A DNA stretch of 25,126 bases from Savagea sp. (GCA_030146155.1 JASLCF010000199.1:1-25126), one strand, 5' to 3'. Positions 1 through 8,673 are shown, numbered from the stretch's first letter. A program made the numbers and translations. The notes: generated by a model not told the origin, from the sequence alone.

Positions 1-131
1 TTTCATGGAATAAGACGAATTATTGAACTTTTGTTGAGAGGAAAGAAAAGATTGTATGAATAAGATAGTTAAGCCAAGGTAATTGTGATAATTTAATAGG
101 GAAGAAGAGTAATGGATAAAGGAGAATGAGT

Positions 132-557
132 GTGAAGAAATTTATTTTTCCGGTCATCATTGCTTCATTAATGTTATTAGTTGCGTGCTCTGATGAGAAC
201 AAAAGAACAGAGGGCACTAATCAAGGAACAATCGATGAAGCACAATTAGTAAATGTAGTCAATCAAGTCGTAGATCAAGGGGATCAAATAGAAGCTGCTC
301 AATTAGAAGATGGAAAGATTCTTGTGCAAGTTGATTTAGCACCACACGACATCATTGCTGAGGAGTTAATGGCACAGACGTTTTATTCGAGTTTAAGCAA
401 AGAATTATTACGATATGAAGGCTGGACACTACTGACTGTAGAATTTCAGCATTTAGGTGAAAGAATTGCTTTGAATTATTCTGAGTCTGAATTAGATCCA
501 CTGGGCGAGCGTTTCTTTTCTTTAAAACGAATTGAGGCAAAATACTTGGAAGACTAA
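132..557 (+). CDS. Small lipoprotein of unknown function
   Basis: A 141-residue secreted lipoprotein. The N-terminus is a lipoprotein signal: two lysines, a hydrophobic stretch, then lipobox LVAC with the lipidated Cys at residue 19, followed by a charged, Asn/Thr-rich linker. The rest is acidic and soluble (many Glu/Asp/Gln), with no family I recognise. An ATG at 126 lies in frame, but the ribosome site GGAGA (121-125) abuts it. GTG at 132 sits about 7 bases after GGAG and gives a normal MKK-type signal, so I chose GTG. A strong terminator follows at once, so the gene ends its transcript. Membrane anchoring is well supported; function is unknown. Confidence 0.8.
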   Translation: MKKFIFPVIIASLMLLVACSDENKRTEGTNQGTIDEAQLVNVVNQVVDQGDQIEAAQLEDGKILVQVDLAPHDIIAEELMAQTFYSSLSKELLRYEGWTLLTVEFQHLGERIALNYSESELDPLGERFFSLKRIEAKYLED

Positions 558-561
558 CAGG

Positions 562-600
562 AACATAACTTCTTATTTTGAGAAGTTATGTTTTTGTTTT
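562..600 (+). terminator. Rho-independent terminator after the first lipoprotein gene
   Basis: A perfect 12-bp inverted repeat (562-573 with 581-592, 7-base loop) runs into a T-rich tract. It lies 4 bases after the stop at 557. Confidence 0.9.
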
Positions 601-644
601 ATCAAGTGAAGGAAGGGAAAAGAGAAAAAGAAGGAGGCGAACGT

Positions 645-1022
645 ATGAGAAAAAAGTTGATTCTATTAGTAGCAATCATTAGTTTATCGCTAGTGGCTTG
701 TGGAAAAAAATCAGATAATCCTGCAGCTACAACACCTGAAAATTCGTCATCGATTCAAGCTACTCATGTTGTTAAAGGCAGTGTTCAATCCATCGTAGGA
801 ACAGATGTATCATTAATCAATATTGAATCGATGAGAGGCAATAATGAGGCAATAGGAGATGCCGTTACATTCCATTTAGGTGATTTAGATGGAGATGCAG
901 TGAAAAATATTCAAGAAGGCGATGTATTGGAGATATTTTATGATGGTCGTTTGACAAAGTCTATTCCGCCACAGGGAAATGCAGCTTCTTTTAAAATCGT
1001 TTCTTCTGTAGACGGCAAGTAG
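645..1022 (+). CDS. Small lipoprotein, YobA/DUF3221-like
   Basis: A 125-residue lipoprotein: signal MRKKLILLVAIISLSLVAC with lipobox Cys19, a Ser/Thr/Pro-rich linker to about residue 40, then a small beta-rich domain. The reading frame is open further upstream (to 588), but the AAGGAGG site at 631-637 with 7-base spacing selects ATG 645. The C-terminal part contains an 'EGDVLEIFYDG' segment followed by a 'PPQ' turn. The lipoprotein at 9497 has the matching 'EGDLLEIHYDG' and a similar layout, so the two are paralogues. From memory this pattern resembles the YobA (DUF3221) lipoproteins of Bacillus; that assignment is tentative. Function is unknown. Confidence 0.8.
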   Translation: MRKKLILLVAIISLSLVACGKKSDNPAATTPENSSSIQATHVVKGSVQSIVGTDVSLINIESMRGNNEAIGDAVTFHLGDLDGDAVKNIQEGDVLEIFYDGRLTKSIPPQGNAASFKIVSSVDGK

Positions 1023-1044
1023 GGGAATAAAAATAACGAACTAC

Positions 1045-1073
1045 TTGTTTCTGATAAATGAACGGTGCATAAT
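1045..1073 (+). promoter_or_regulatory. Candidate SigA promoter for the purine permease
   Basis: TTGTTT, a 17-base spacer, then CATAAT, about 40 bases before the permease start. The -10 is good and the -35 is weak (3 of 6). The short leader shows no purine-riboswitch fold. Confidence 0.45.
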
Positions 1074-1114
1074 AGTTGAGTAGATGATAAATATCAAAAG
1101 AAACTGGTGGAAGA

Positions 1115-2404
1115 ATGAAAACATATTTTAATTTAGAAGAATTACAAACAACGGTTCGAACTGAAGTCATTGCAGGAATTACTACATTTGTTACGATGGC
1201 TTACATCATTATTGTCAATCCAAGTATTTTAGCTTCAGCAGGTGTGCCCTTTGATCAAGTGTTTATAGCTACTATTGCTTCTGCAGTAATCGGTACGTTA
1301 ATTATGGCTTTGTTTGCAAACTATCCAATTGCAATAGCACCTGGTATGGGAATGAATGCTTATTTTGCAAGTGTTGTGGCAGTTCAAGGAATTAGTTATC
1401 AAACGGTTTTAGGAGCAGTATTTATTGCGAGTATCCTTTTTTTACTACTTGCATTCACGAAGTTTAGAGAGATGTTACTAGACGCAATTCCTGTTCCCTT
1501 AAAAATAGGAATCACAGCCGGAATTGGTTTGTTTATTGCTTTTCTAGGATTAAGAATGTCTGGGATTGTTGTATCGGATGAAGTAAACTTTGTAACTTTT
1601 GGAGACGTGACTGCACCGATGACCGCACTAGCCATCGCGGGTATTTTTATTACACTGATATTAACAGCTAGAAAAATCCACGGTGCGTTGTTTATTGGTA
1701 TGTTTATTACAGCTTTAATTGCCTATTTTTTAGATATGCTTCATGTGGATGGAATTGTCTCTTTACCGCCTGTCCCCGTCTTTTTTGATTTTGATTTAAT
1801 GGGTGTATTTTCTTATGGTCTATATGGCGTGGTTTTCGCCTTTTTACTTGTGACTATATTTGATACGACAGGAACAATGATTGGTGTCGCAGAACAAGCT
1901 GGCTTAATGAAAGATGGCCATTTACCAAGAGCAAACACAGCTCTTACAGCAGATGCAGTGGCTTCCACAGTAGGAGCTTCATTAGGTTCAACGCCTTCTA
2001 GTGCCTATGTGGAGTCATCAGCAGGTGTGGCGGCTGGCGGTCGTTCGGGTCTAACATCATTAGTTGTGGCTCTTTTATTCATCGTCGCGTTATTTTTCTC
2101 ACCAATTGTAGCAGCAATTGCAACGGTTCCTGCAATCACTGCTCCTGCATTAATTATTGTAGGGAGTTATATGATGAATGGTTTAGCGAAAGTAAAGTGG
2201 AATGAGTTTGATGAAGCATTTCCTACCTTCGCAATTTTACTCACTATGCCATTGACCTCAAGTATTGCGACAGGAATTGCTATGGGCTTTATTATTTACC
2301 CTTTATTAAAGCTAGTTTCTGGGAAGGCAAAAGAAGTACATCCGTTCATTTACTTTTTTGGCTTTTTATTTGCTATCCAACTCATATTTTTCCCAATGCA
2401 TTAA
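1115..2404 (+). CDS. Purine (hypoxanthine/guanine or adenine) permease, AzgA/NCS2 family
   Basis: A 429-residue membrane protein with about 12 hydrophobic segments, the usual length for AzgA-type purine permeases (Bacillus PbuG/PbuO, E. coli GhxP/AdeP). Family marks: 'GITTFVTMAYIIIVNP' at 21-36, 'PGMGMNAYF' at 76-84, 'FDTTGT' at 249-254 and the 'ESSAGVAAGGRSGL' region near 300-313. These fall in the conserved helices around the substrate site of the family. It should import a nucleobase with protons; sequence alone does not separate guanine/hypoxanthine from adenine. ATG 1115 is preceded by GGTGGAAG. It is transcribed alone, between its own candidate promoter and a strong terminator. Confidence 0.93.
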   Translation: MKTYFNLEELQTTVRTEVIAGITTFVTMAYIIIVNPSILASAGVPFDQVFIATIASAVIGTLIMALFANYPIAIAPGMGMNAYFASVVAVQGISYQTVLGAVFIASILFLLLAFTKFREMLLDAIPVPLKIGITAGIGLFIAFLGLRMSGIVVSDEVNFVTFGDVTAPMTALAIAGIFITLILTARKIHGALFIGMFITALIAYFLDMLHVDGIVSLPPVPVFFDFDLMGVFSYGLYGVVFAFLLVTIFDTTGTMIGVAEQAGLMKDGHLPRANTALTADAVASTVGASLGSTPSSAYVESSAGVAAGGRSGLTSLVVALLFIVALFFSPIVAAIATVPAITAPALIIVGSYMMNGLAKVKWNEFDEAFPTFAILLTMPLTSSIATGIAMGFIIYPLLKLVSGKAKEVHPFIYFFGFLFAIQLIFFPMH

Positions 2405-2416
2405 CTCCAAGTTTGT

Positions 2417-2462
2417 AAAACCCGTAAATGTTAGTTCTTAACTAGCATTTACGGGTTTTTAG
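2417..2462 (+). terminator. Rho-independent terminator of the permease gene
   Basis: An 18-bp stem (2417-2434 with 2442-2459, one G-U pair, 7-base loop) ends in a T run. Confidence 0.93.
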
Positions 2463-2469
2463 ATTTCAA

Positions 2470-2498
2470 TTGATACTCTTCTTTTGATGCCGTAAAAT
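2470..2498 (+). promoter_or_regulatory. SigA promoter of the aminotransferase-methyltransferase pair
   Basis: TTGATA (2470-2475), a 17-base spacer, TAAAAT (2493-2498): five of six matches in each box with ideal spacing. It lies right after the previous terminator and 27 bases before the gene start. Confidence 0.75.
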
Positions 2499-2525
2499 AT
2501 GGAACATAGGCTAGGAGGGAACGAT

Positions 2526-3704
2526 ATGAAAGCAAGTCAGAAAATGAACTATTTTAAGCCAGGCATATTTAATCAACTTCAAGAAGCGGCTCAACAAGCT
2601 AGAACGAAAGGGAGACAAGTGATTGATTTAAGTGTAGGGAGCCCAGATTTACCACCAGCTCAGAAAATTATTGATACACTCTCTAAATGGAGTGCAGACC
2701 CAGAACAGTACGGCTATACATTAGGTGGAATTACTCGTTTTAATGAAGCAGTAGCTGACTACTATCAAAGAGTAAATCAAGTTCATTTAGATCCTCGGAC
2801 AGAAGTGTTACAAACGATGGGCTCTCAGGAGGGATTAGTTCATCTTCCTCTCGCATTTTGTGAACCAGGTGATATTGTATTGATTACCAATCCTGCCTAT
2901 GTAGCTTATGAAGCAGGTATTCGTTTAGCTGGTGCTGAACCTTATGCAATGGAATTAAAAGCAGAACACGATTTTTTACCTCAACTTGAAGAAGTACCCG
3001 CATCTATTTTAAAAAGAGCAAAACTAATAATATTAAATTTGCCGGGGAATCCAATTCCAGCTACGGCTACTCATTTGTTTTTTGAGAAAGTGGTTGCATT
3101 TGCAAAAGAAAACGACATTTTAGTCGTACACGATGCTGCTTATTCTGAATTTTATTACGATGAAAACCAACCTATTAGCTTTTTGTCGGTAGATGGAGCT
3201 AAAGAAGTAGGGATTGAAACGAATTCATTGTCTAAAAGTTTTAGTTTAGCAGGAGCTAGAATTGCCTATTTTGTAGGTCAAGCAGCTTCTATTAATGTCC
3301 TTCGCCAATTAAAATCGAACTTAGATTATGGCGTATTTGCACCAATTCAAGAAGCAGCAATCGTTGCTCTTCATCATGCTGAAGAAATTACTTCTGAAGT
3401 TCGTCGTATTTTTTCTGAAAGACATACTTTTATGGTGAATCAATTAACTGAACTTGGATTTGAAGTTGCACCTTCGAAAAGTGGAATGTTTATATGGGCA
3501 AAATTACCATTTGATGCAGATGTCGTATCCTTTTCATTTCGTTTAATAGAGGAAGCGGGAGTTGTAGTGGTGCCGGGGACTGCTTTTGGAAGTGCTGGCG
3601 AAAATTATGTGAGGATAGCACTTGTCCAACCGCTAGAAAGATTAGAAGAAGCAATGAAACAGTTAAAAGATTTTTTTGAAAGGATTGATGGTCATGGGAT
3701 TTGA
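2526..3704 (+). CDS. PLP-dependent aminotransferase, class I/II
   Basis: A 392-residue fold-type I aminotransferase. Visible residues: the PLP-binding lysine K237 in 'SLSKSFSLAGAR', the cofactor-pairing aspartate D203 in 'VHDAAYSEF', 'NLPGNPIPA' at 171-179 (the NPxxA asparagine), and 'VRIALV' with the carboxylate-binding arginine near 363. The layout resembles LL-diaminopimelate aminotransferase-like and PatA/AlaT-like enzymes, so an amino acid substrate with a 2-oxo acid acceptor is expected; the exact one cannot be told. The frame is open from 2499, but AGGAGGGA at 2513-2520 points to ATG 2526. Its last 11 bases overlap the methyltransferase gene, so the two are probably co-translated. Confidence 0.92.
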   Translation: MKASQKMNYFKPGIFNQLQEAAQQARTKGRQVIDLSVGSPDLPPAQKIIDTLSKWSADPEQYGYTLGGITRFNEAVADYYQRVNQVHLDPRTEVLQTMGSQEGLVHLPLAFCEPGDIVLITNPAYVAYEAGIRLAGAEPYAMELKAEHDFLPQLEEVPASILKRAKLIILNLPGNPIPATATHLFFEKVVAFAKENDILVVHDAAYSEFYYDENQPISFLSVDGAKEVGIETNSLSKSFSLAGARIAYFVGQAASINVLRQLKSNLDYGVFAPIQEAAIVALHHAEEITSEVRRIFSERHTFMVNQLTELGFEVAPSKSGMFIWAKLPFDADVVSFSFRLIEEAGVVVVPGTAFGSAGENYVRIALVQPLERLEEAMKQLKDFFERIDGHGI

Positions 3705-4443
3705 ATATGGTTCTCTGAGCACAAAGGTCTATCATTATACGAAACCAATAGGGACTTCAATAGACGGAGATATTGAGTATTATTATGAACAATTAAAGGA
3801 TGCAACAGGAAAAGTGCTAGAAGCAGGATGTGGAACGGGAAGGATGCTTATTCCCTTAGTAGAAAAAGGAGTACAAATGGTTGGAATTGATTTATCAGAA
3901 GAGATGCTATCCATTTGTAAGGAAGAGTTAAGTCAACGTCACTTGACTTCGGAATTGTATTGTGGTGATTTATTAGAAATGAATCCATCTGAAAGCTATA
4001 GTTATATTATTATGCCGACAGGATCGATTGCCCTTTTGGGAGGACTTACAAATTGGCGGAAATTATTTCAGCATTTTTATTCTTCATTAGAAGAACAAGG
4101 TCAGTTCATTTTTGATTTTTATTTTCCAGCTGATTTTCAAGTAGGGGAAACCAATGTCACGCCTTTTCAAATTGAAGATAATGAAATGATTGTGATGCAA
4201 TCGGATGCAATTGAGATGAATTGGAAAGAACAATATACAGAGACACTTTTAACATATGAACAATGGGTTGATGGAAGAAGTATCGAGCGAGAACTCCAAA
4301 AATTTAGACTTTATTTTTCCAGTTTAACAGAAATGAAACAATTGCTACTAGAAGCTGGTTTCAGTGAGGTTCAAATTGACGAGAAGCGAAGCGATGGAGT
4401 GGCAGATAACGACAAAGTATATACTTTTTTTGCAAAAAAATAA
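3694..4443 (+). CDS. Class I SAM-dependent methyltransferase
   Basis: A 249-residue soluble methyltransferase. Motif I 'VLEAGCGTGR' (41-50) binds S-adenosylmethionine, and the acidic residue ending strand 2 is in 'VGIDLS' (D66). Later 'SYIIMPTGSIALL' matches the motif IV strand region. The N-terminus 'GFEYGSLSTKVY' looks like the typical start of this Bacillales family, so I prefer ATG 3694 (AAAGGA lies 9 bases upstream) over TTG 3676 or ATG 3688. The substrate is unknown. The overlap with the aminotransferase suggests joint control, but not necessarily one pathway. Confidence 0.88.
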   Translation: MGFEYGSLSTKVYHYTKPIGTSIDGDIEYYYEQLKDATGKVLEAGCGTGRMLIPLVEKGVQMVGIDLSEEMLSICKEELSQRHLTSELYCGDLLEMNPSESYSYIIMPTGSIALLGGLTNWRKLFQHFYSSLEEQGQFIFDFYFPADFQVGETNVTPFQIEDNEMIVMQSDAIEMNWKEQYTETLLTYEQWVDGRSIERELQKFRLYFSSLTEMKQLLLEAGFSEVQIDEKRSDGVADNDKVYTFFAKK

Positions 4444-4487
4444 AGGTTGTGGGGAAAGTGACAGACAAATTCCCCGCAACCTTTATT
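4441..4487. terminator. Shared terminator between converging units
   Basis: A 15-bp or longer stem (4441-4455 with 4471-4485, one G-U pair) begins at the methyltransferase stop and ends next to the kynB stop. The T-rich side is clear on the plus strand and weaker on the minus strand. It can serve both converging transcripts. Confidence 0.8.
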
Positions 4488-5108
4488 TTATTGTACCGAT
4501 CGAATCACGGCACGAACAGGGCTACCATCTCCTCCTACGATAGGAAGAGGAAGCGCAATGCAGTCATAGAGACCTTCTTTAATCTCGTTAAGCACAATGT
4601 TTTCTAAGATAGCGATTTTTGATTGATGGAGCGCATGATGTGCATGCAACTTTTTACTATCTACCGGATCAATTGTAGGTGTGTCTACTCCAATTAACTT
4701 GACCCCTTTTTCTTGTAAGAAAGGGGCAAGAGTAGGAGATAAAACACTATATTCTTTTGGGAAATAAGTGGTTGCTGCTTGTTTGGTAGTTCTCAATAAT
4801 ACAAAATCAATGTTTGGTTGAATAGTTGCAAGATGTTCGGGTTGAATCACCGGAATTGAGACACAGTGAATCACTTGAGCTACTCCAATGAACTGATTAA
4901 TATCTAATTGTTCAATGGTTTCACCTTGATTATCATAATGAAAAGGTGCATCTAAATGAGTACCTGTGTGCAAACTCGTCTGAATTTGACCTAAGTTGAC
5001 AGAGCCTGTTTGGTCCTTTGAATAATTTAAAGTATAAGTGAAAGGCACGTCACCTTCCCATGTTGTTGTTTGAGTGTTCAGTGGTTGAGTAATATCTATC
5101 CATTTCAT
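4488..5108 (-). CDS. kynB: Kynurenine formamidase (arylformamidase)
   Basis: Hydrolyses N-formylkynurenine to kynurenine and formate, the second step of oxidative tryptophan breakdown. The 206-residue length is normal for the bacterial cyclase-type KynB. The metal-binding motif HTGTHLDAPFH is at 47-57 (H47, H51, D53, H57), and a conserved 'LPLPIVGGDGSPVRAV' segment lies near the C-terminus. It is the last gene of the kyn operon: its AAGGAG ribosome site overlaps the TAA stop of the transporter gene (13-base gap), which suggests translational coupling. Neighbours kynA and kynU make the assignment secure. Confidence 0.96.
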   Translation of the reverse strand: MKWIDITQPLNTQTTTWEGDVPFTYTLNYSKDQTGSVNLGQIQTSLHTGTHLDAPFHYDNQGETIEQLDINQFIGVAQVIHCVSIPVIQPEHLATIQPNIDFVLLRTTKQAATTYFPKEYSVLSPTLAPFLQEKGVKLIGVDTPTIDPVDSKKLHAHHALHQSKIAILENIVLNEIKEGLYDCIALPLPIVGGDGSPVRAVIRSVQ

Positions 5109-5121
5109 TCTAAATCACTCC

Positions 5122-6459
5122 TTAGTTAAAGCTTGTAATAAAGACAAGAATAATTGCTATTGGAACAAGATACCTCATAGTGCCATACCAAAATAAAAAG
5201 CGGCTGTTCGAACGATTTGCATAACCAACCATATATTCATGTTGAACGATAGAGCGGTCCATTTTATAACCAATAAATAAAGCGATCAGTAAACTTCCAA
5301 TAGGAAGCATGATTTGACTAACTAAAAAATCCGTAGCATCAAAGATAGATTTACCTGAAATAGATATATCACTCAAAAGACTTGAACTTAAAGCTGAAGG
5401 AATGGCCACCATAAAAATAACAAGGCCAACTAAAATAGATGTTGGTTTACGTGTTCTTTTTCCACTAGCTGTGAGCGCTGCAATAATGATCTCAAATAAA
5501 CTAAATGAAGAAGTTAATGTTGCAAATAAAAAGAGGAGTAAAAATATACTGAAGAATACAGCTCCAAATGGCATTTGAGCAAAGGCTTGTGGTAGTACCA
5601 TAAAGAGAAGTCCAGGTCCTTCATCCGGCTGCAAACCGAAAGAAAATACAACAGGGAATATTGCAAGTCCAGCCAGTAAGGATACAAAAATATTCATCCA
5701 AACTACAGATTTTGCACTTGAAACAAGGTCCACATCTTTCTTTAAGTAACTACTGTAAGTTACCATACACGAAAAGCCAACTGCGAGTGAGAAGAATGAT
5801 TGGCCAAGAGCAAATAAGATATCTTGTCTTGTAATGTTTTCAAAGCTTGGCGATAAAAAGAATCGAACACCTTCCATAGCACCTGGTAAAGTTAATGCAC
5901 GAATAACCAATGCAATAAAGAAGATAAATAATAAAGGCATCATGATTTTATTAGCTCTCTCAATACCTGCTTGAATGCCTCCAGTGAGTACGATTACGTT
6001 AATGAGGACAAATAAGCCGAGACCAATTAAAGTTGTTGAAGGTGAAGAAACCACGCTACCAAATAATGCGACATAATCCGCATTTTCTGAAAGAATCGCT
6101 CCAGTTAAACTTTTAAAAGTATAAATCAGTACCCAGCCGCCAACGACGCTGTAAAAAGATAGGAGTAGAAAGCTTCCTAACACGCCTAGTCTACCAATCC
6201 AAACATAAACCGAGTTTGGAACCAATGCTCGGTAGGCACTAATCGCTTCCTTGCCAGTCGATCGTCCGATAATAAATTCGGAGATGAGCATAGGTAGTCC
6301 GATTAATAATGTAAAGCCGATAAAAATTAGAAAGAAAGCTCCTCCACCACTCATACCTGTAACGTAAGGTAATTTCCAAATCGCACCAAGACCAATTGCT
6401 GCCCCTGCAGTGGACAAGATAAAACCAATTTTTGAAGTCCAGTTTTCTTGTGTTTTCAT
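5122..6459 (-). CDS. Neurotransmitter:sodium symporter family transporter, probable tryptophan importer
   Basis: A 445-residue NSS/SNF-family permease, close in length to the 11-helix bacterial members such as MhsT. The N-terminus carries the family signature 'GLGAIWKLPYVTGMSGGGAF' (23-42), which contains the unwound TM1 region that binds Na+ and substrate. An earlier ATG at 6474 lacks a good ribosome site; GGGAG eight bases before 6459 supports the later start. It lies between kynA and kynB on the same strand. Bacterial NSS proteins of known function include tryptophan and hydrophobic amino acid importers (TnaT, MhsT), so Na+-driven tryptophan or kynurenine uptake is the natural inference. 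Family is secure, substrate inferred from context. Confidence 0.9.
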   Translation of the reverse strand: MKTQENWTSKIGFILSTAGAAIGLGAIWKLPYVTGMSGGGAFFLIFIGFTLLIGLPMLISEFIIGRSTGKEAISAYRALVPNSVYVWIGRLGVLGSFLLLSFYSVVGGWVLIYTFKSLTGAILSENADYVALFGSVVSSPSTTLIGLGLFVLINVIVLTGGIQAGIERANKIMMPLLFIFFIALVIRALTLPGAMEGVRFFLSPSFENITRQDILFALGQSFFSLAVGFSCMVTYSSYLKKDVDLVSSAKSVVWMNIFVSLLAGLAIFPVVFSFGLQPDEGPGLLFMVLPQAFAQMPFGAVFFSIFLLLFLFATLTSSFSLFEIIIAALTASGKRTRKPTSILVGLVIFMVAIPSALSSSLLSDISISGKSIFDATDFLVSQIMLPIGSLLIALFIGYKMDRSIVQHEYMVGYANRSNSRFLFWYGTMRYLVPIAIILVFITSFN

Positions 6460-6496
6460 TCCCGACACTCCCATTTTTCCGATTTTATGATTGTAT

Positions 6497-6531
6497 TAAT
6501 CTGTCTCCATTGGAAAAATAGAGACAGATTA
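6497..6531 (-). other. Intra-operon hairpin between kynA and the transporter gene
   Basis: A perfect 11-bp inverted repeat (6497-6507 with 6521-6531, 13-base loop) begins 4 bases after the kynA stop on the transcript. No T tract follows, so it is not a normal terminator. It may be an RNA-stability or processing element. Confidence 0.65.
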
Positions 6532-6535
6532 TCGT

Positions 6536-7393
6536 TTATAAAATTGTACGTAAGTCCCAAAGTTCAGGGAAGAAACGATGATCAAGGACTTGTTTTAAAT
6601 AATTAACTCCACTTGAACCGCCTGTGCCCATTTTGAAACCAATAATTCTTTCTACGGTTTTCATATGACGGAACCGCCATTGTTGTAACCAATCCTCAAC
6701 ATCTACTAATTTTTCAGCAAGTTGATAGAGTTCCCAATATTCATCCACATTTCGATAAACAGTTTCCCATGCTTTTTGAACAGATTCGTCTCCCCCATAA
6801 GTAATGGAGAAATCTCGCTGTAATAGTTCTTCATTGATTGGTAATCCAGCACGGTGTAAAGCGCGGATAGCTACGTCGTAAATACTTGGTTGTTGAATCG
6901 CTTCCTCTAAAAACTCATGCAAAATCTCATCTTTTTCATAAATTTTAAGGATATGTTTTGTTTTATAACCAAGTGCAAATTCGATTAAGCGATACTGATA
7001 GGATTGGAATCCAGATGATTTACCTAAATCATCCCTAAATTCTAAGTATTCAGCAGGCGTCATCGTTGCAAGTACATCCCATGCTTGAATAATTTGTGAT
7101 TGGATTTTTGTGACTCTGGCTAACATTTTAAAAGCGCTGTCCATCTCATTTTTATCAATTGCTTCGATAGCAGCACTTAATTCATGTAAAGTGAGTTTCA
7201 TCCATAATTCGCTCACTTGATGAATGATAATAAATAGCATTTCATCATGATGTCCAGAAAGTCGATTCTGGCTCGTAAGGATTCGATCTAAATTCAAGTA
7301 CTCTCCATAAGTCATATCCTTATTAAAGTCCGTGTGAATGTTAGGCTCTTGTTGTTGTAGTTTTTTATGTAAATCAGCAATACTATTTGACAT
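6536..7393 (-). CDS. kynA: Tryptophan 2,3-dioxygenase
   Basis: Haem enzyme that opens the indole ring of L-tryptophan with O2 to give N-formylkynurenine. At 285 residues it matches bacterial TDOs. By alignment from memory with the Xanthomonas enzyme: distal-pocket His58 in 'FIIIHQVSELW', substrate-carboxylate Arg120 in 'EFRDDLGKSSGFQS', proximal haem ligand His243 in 'FRHMKTVER', and Thr257 in 'GTGGSSG' at the ammonium group. All are present. The ribosome site TAAGGAGG overlaps the kynU stop codon (14-base gap), so translation is probably coupled to kynU. Confidence 0.98.
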   Translation of the reverse strand: MSNSIADLHKKLQQQEPNIHTDFNKDMTYGEYLNLDRILTSQNRLSGHHDEMLFIIIHQVSELWMKLTLHELSAAIEAIDKNEMDSAFKMLARVTKIQSQIIQAWDVLATMTPAEYLEFRDDLGKSSGFQSYQYRLIEFALGYKTKHILKIYEKDEILHEFLEEAIQQPSIYDVAIRALHRAGLPINEELLQRDFSITYGGDESVQKAWETVYRNVDEYWELYQLAEKLVDVEDWLQQWRFRHMKTVERIIGFKMGTGGSSGVNYLKQVLDHRFFPELWDLRTIL

Positions 7394-7407
7394 TTAAAAT
7401 GGCCTCC

Positions 7408-8673
7408 TTAGGCAACAATTTCTCTTTCATTTGGATAGGCTTTATATTTCTCTTCTTGCATGATTATTTTTAGGCGCTGAACCATTTCATATACTTCTTC
7501 TGCAGTATTATAAAGAGCTACAGGTGCTAATCGAATCCCTTTTGGTGTTCTAAAATCAGGAATGACATCAGCATCTTTCAATGCTTTACAAATTCGTGCG
7601 GCTTCAGAATGTTCTAGATAAATATGTCCCCCGCGACGCTCATCTTGCGTAGGGTTAGCAATTGTGAAATGGAATTCGCTAAGTTCTTCTTTAATACAAT
7701 CCATTAAAAATTGCGTTAAAACGAGTGATCGCTGACGAATAGCTTGAATCCCTACTTCTTCAAAATAAGAAAGCGAACCAAAAAGTGGGGCCGCGCTAAA
7801 AATATGCGGAGTTCCCATTTGATAGGCTCCTGCAGTCATCGCAGGAATCATTTCATGAGACATATCAAATTGTTTGGTTTTATCACTTCCAAACCAACCA
7901 GCTAATCCTGGAAATGTTCCGAAATGTCGTTCATTAATATAAAGGCCTGCTACGGCACCAGGACCACCGTTTAAATGCTTATACGTGCACCAGAAGGCAA
8001 AATCAACGTCCCAGCTTGATAATTCATGTGGGATAGAACCAATAGAATGACAAAGGTCAAAACCAATTGCAATTCCTTTTTCATGTGCTGCTTTTGTTAC
8101 CTTTTTGATATCTAGCACTTGCCCACTGCGATAGTAAACCGCTGGTAAAATAATCAGTGCGATTTCATCCGTCATCGCATCAATAATGTCCTCTTCGAGA
8201 ATCGTTTGACCATCTCTACTTTCGACTTGGATGAGGTGAGTCGCAGGATCTAACTGATGTTGAAGTAACTTCGACTGAATAGCATAGATATCAGTTGGAA
8301 AGTTGAGTTCGTCCGCCAATATTTTATTTCTTTGTCCTTCAGGTTTATAGAATGTAGCTAAACACTGATGGAGATTACTTGTAGTGGAACCCGTACTGAT
8401 GACTTCATTAGGCTTTGCACCAATTAAAGGCGCCATCATTTCTCCTAAGCGTTCAGAAAGGTAGTACCAAGACTGTTTTCCTTGTGTCCATCCATCAATC
8501 CCAAATTGTTGCCAAGATTGTTGAAGTTCTTTCAATGATTCTTCAGCTCTCTTACTCATTAGACCGAGTGAGTTCCCATCGAAATAAATTTGATTTTCCT
8601 TTTTGTAAAACTCATTTTGAATAGAAGCAAATTCCCATTCATTATCCAGTTCAATCGCTCGTTGTTTTAACAT
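7408..8673 (-). CDS. kynU: Kynureninase
   Basis: PLP enzyme that cleaves kynurenine to anthranilate and L-alanine. It has 421 residues, normal for bacterial KynU. Features: 'FDGNSLG' at 31-37, phosphate-binding 'STGSTTSNLH' at 93-102, 'GFDLCHSIGS' around 204-213 with the cofactor-pairing Asp, and the Schiff-base lysine K232 in 'TYKHLNGGPGA'. AAAGGAG lies 9 bases before ATG 8673. It is the first gene of the kyn operon, with its own near-consensus promoter at 8702-8731. Ending at anthranilate gives nitrogen from alanine, and anthranilate can be excreted or used elsewhere; no anthranilate-degrading gene is in the window. Confidence 0.97.
   Translation of the reverse strand: MLKQRAIELDNEWEFASIQNEFYKKENQIYFDGNSLGLMSKRAEESLKELQQSWQQFGIDGWTQGKQSWYYLSERLGEMMAPLIGAKPNEVISTGSTTSNLHQCLATFYKPEGQRNKILADELNFPTDIYAIQSKLLQHQLDPATHLIQVESRDGQTILEEDIIDAMTDEIALIILPAVYYRSGQVLDIKKVTKAAHEKGIAIGFDLCHSIGSIPHELSSWDVDFAFWCTYKHLNGGPGAVAGLYINERHFGTFPGLAGWFGSDKTKQFDMSHEMIPAMTAGAYQMGTPHIFSAAPLFGSLSYFEEVGIQAIRQRSLVLTQFLMDCIKEELSEFHFTIANPTQDERRGGHIYLEHSEAARICKALKDADVIPDFRTPKGIRLAPVALYNTAEEVYEMVQRLKIIMQEEKYKAYPNEREIVA

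Noticed and set aside
20..217. Hydrophobic 65-codon frame on the minus strand at the window start
   Set aside because: It runs antisense into the lipoprotein signal-peptide region, whose complement is expected to look hydrophobic. The plus-strand gene has a ribosome site and terminator.
1023..1114. Purine riboswitch before the purine permease
   Set aside because: The gap is only 92 bases and lacks the conserved loop sequences and paired P1 stem.
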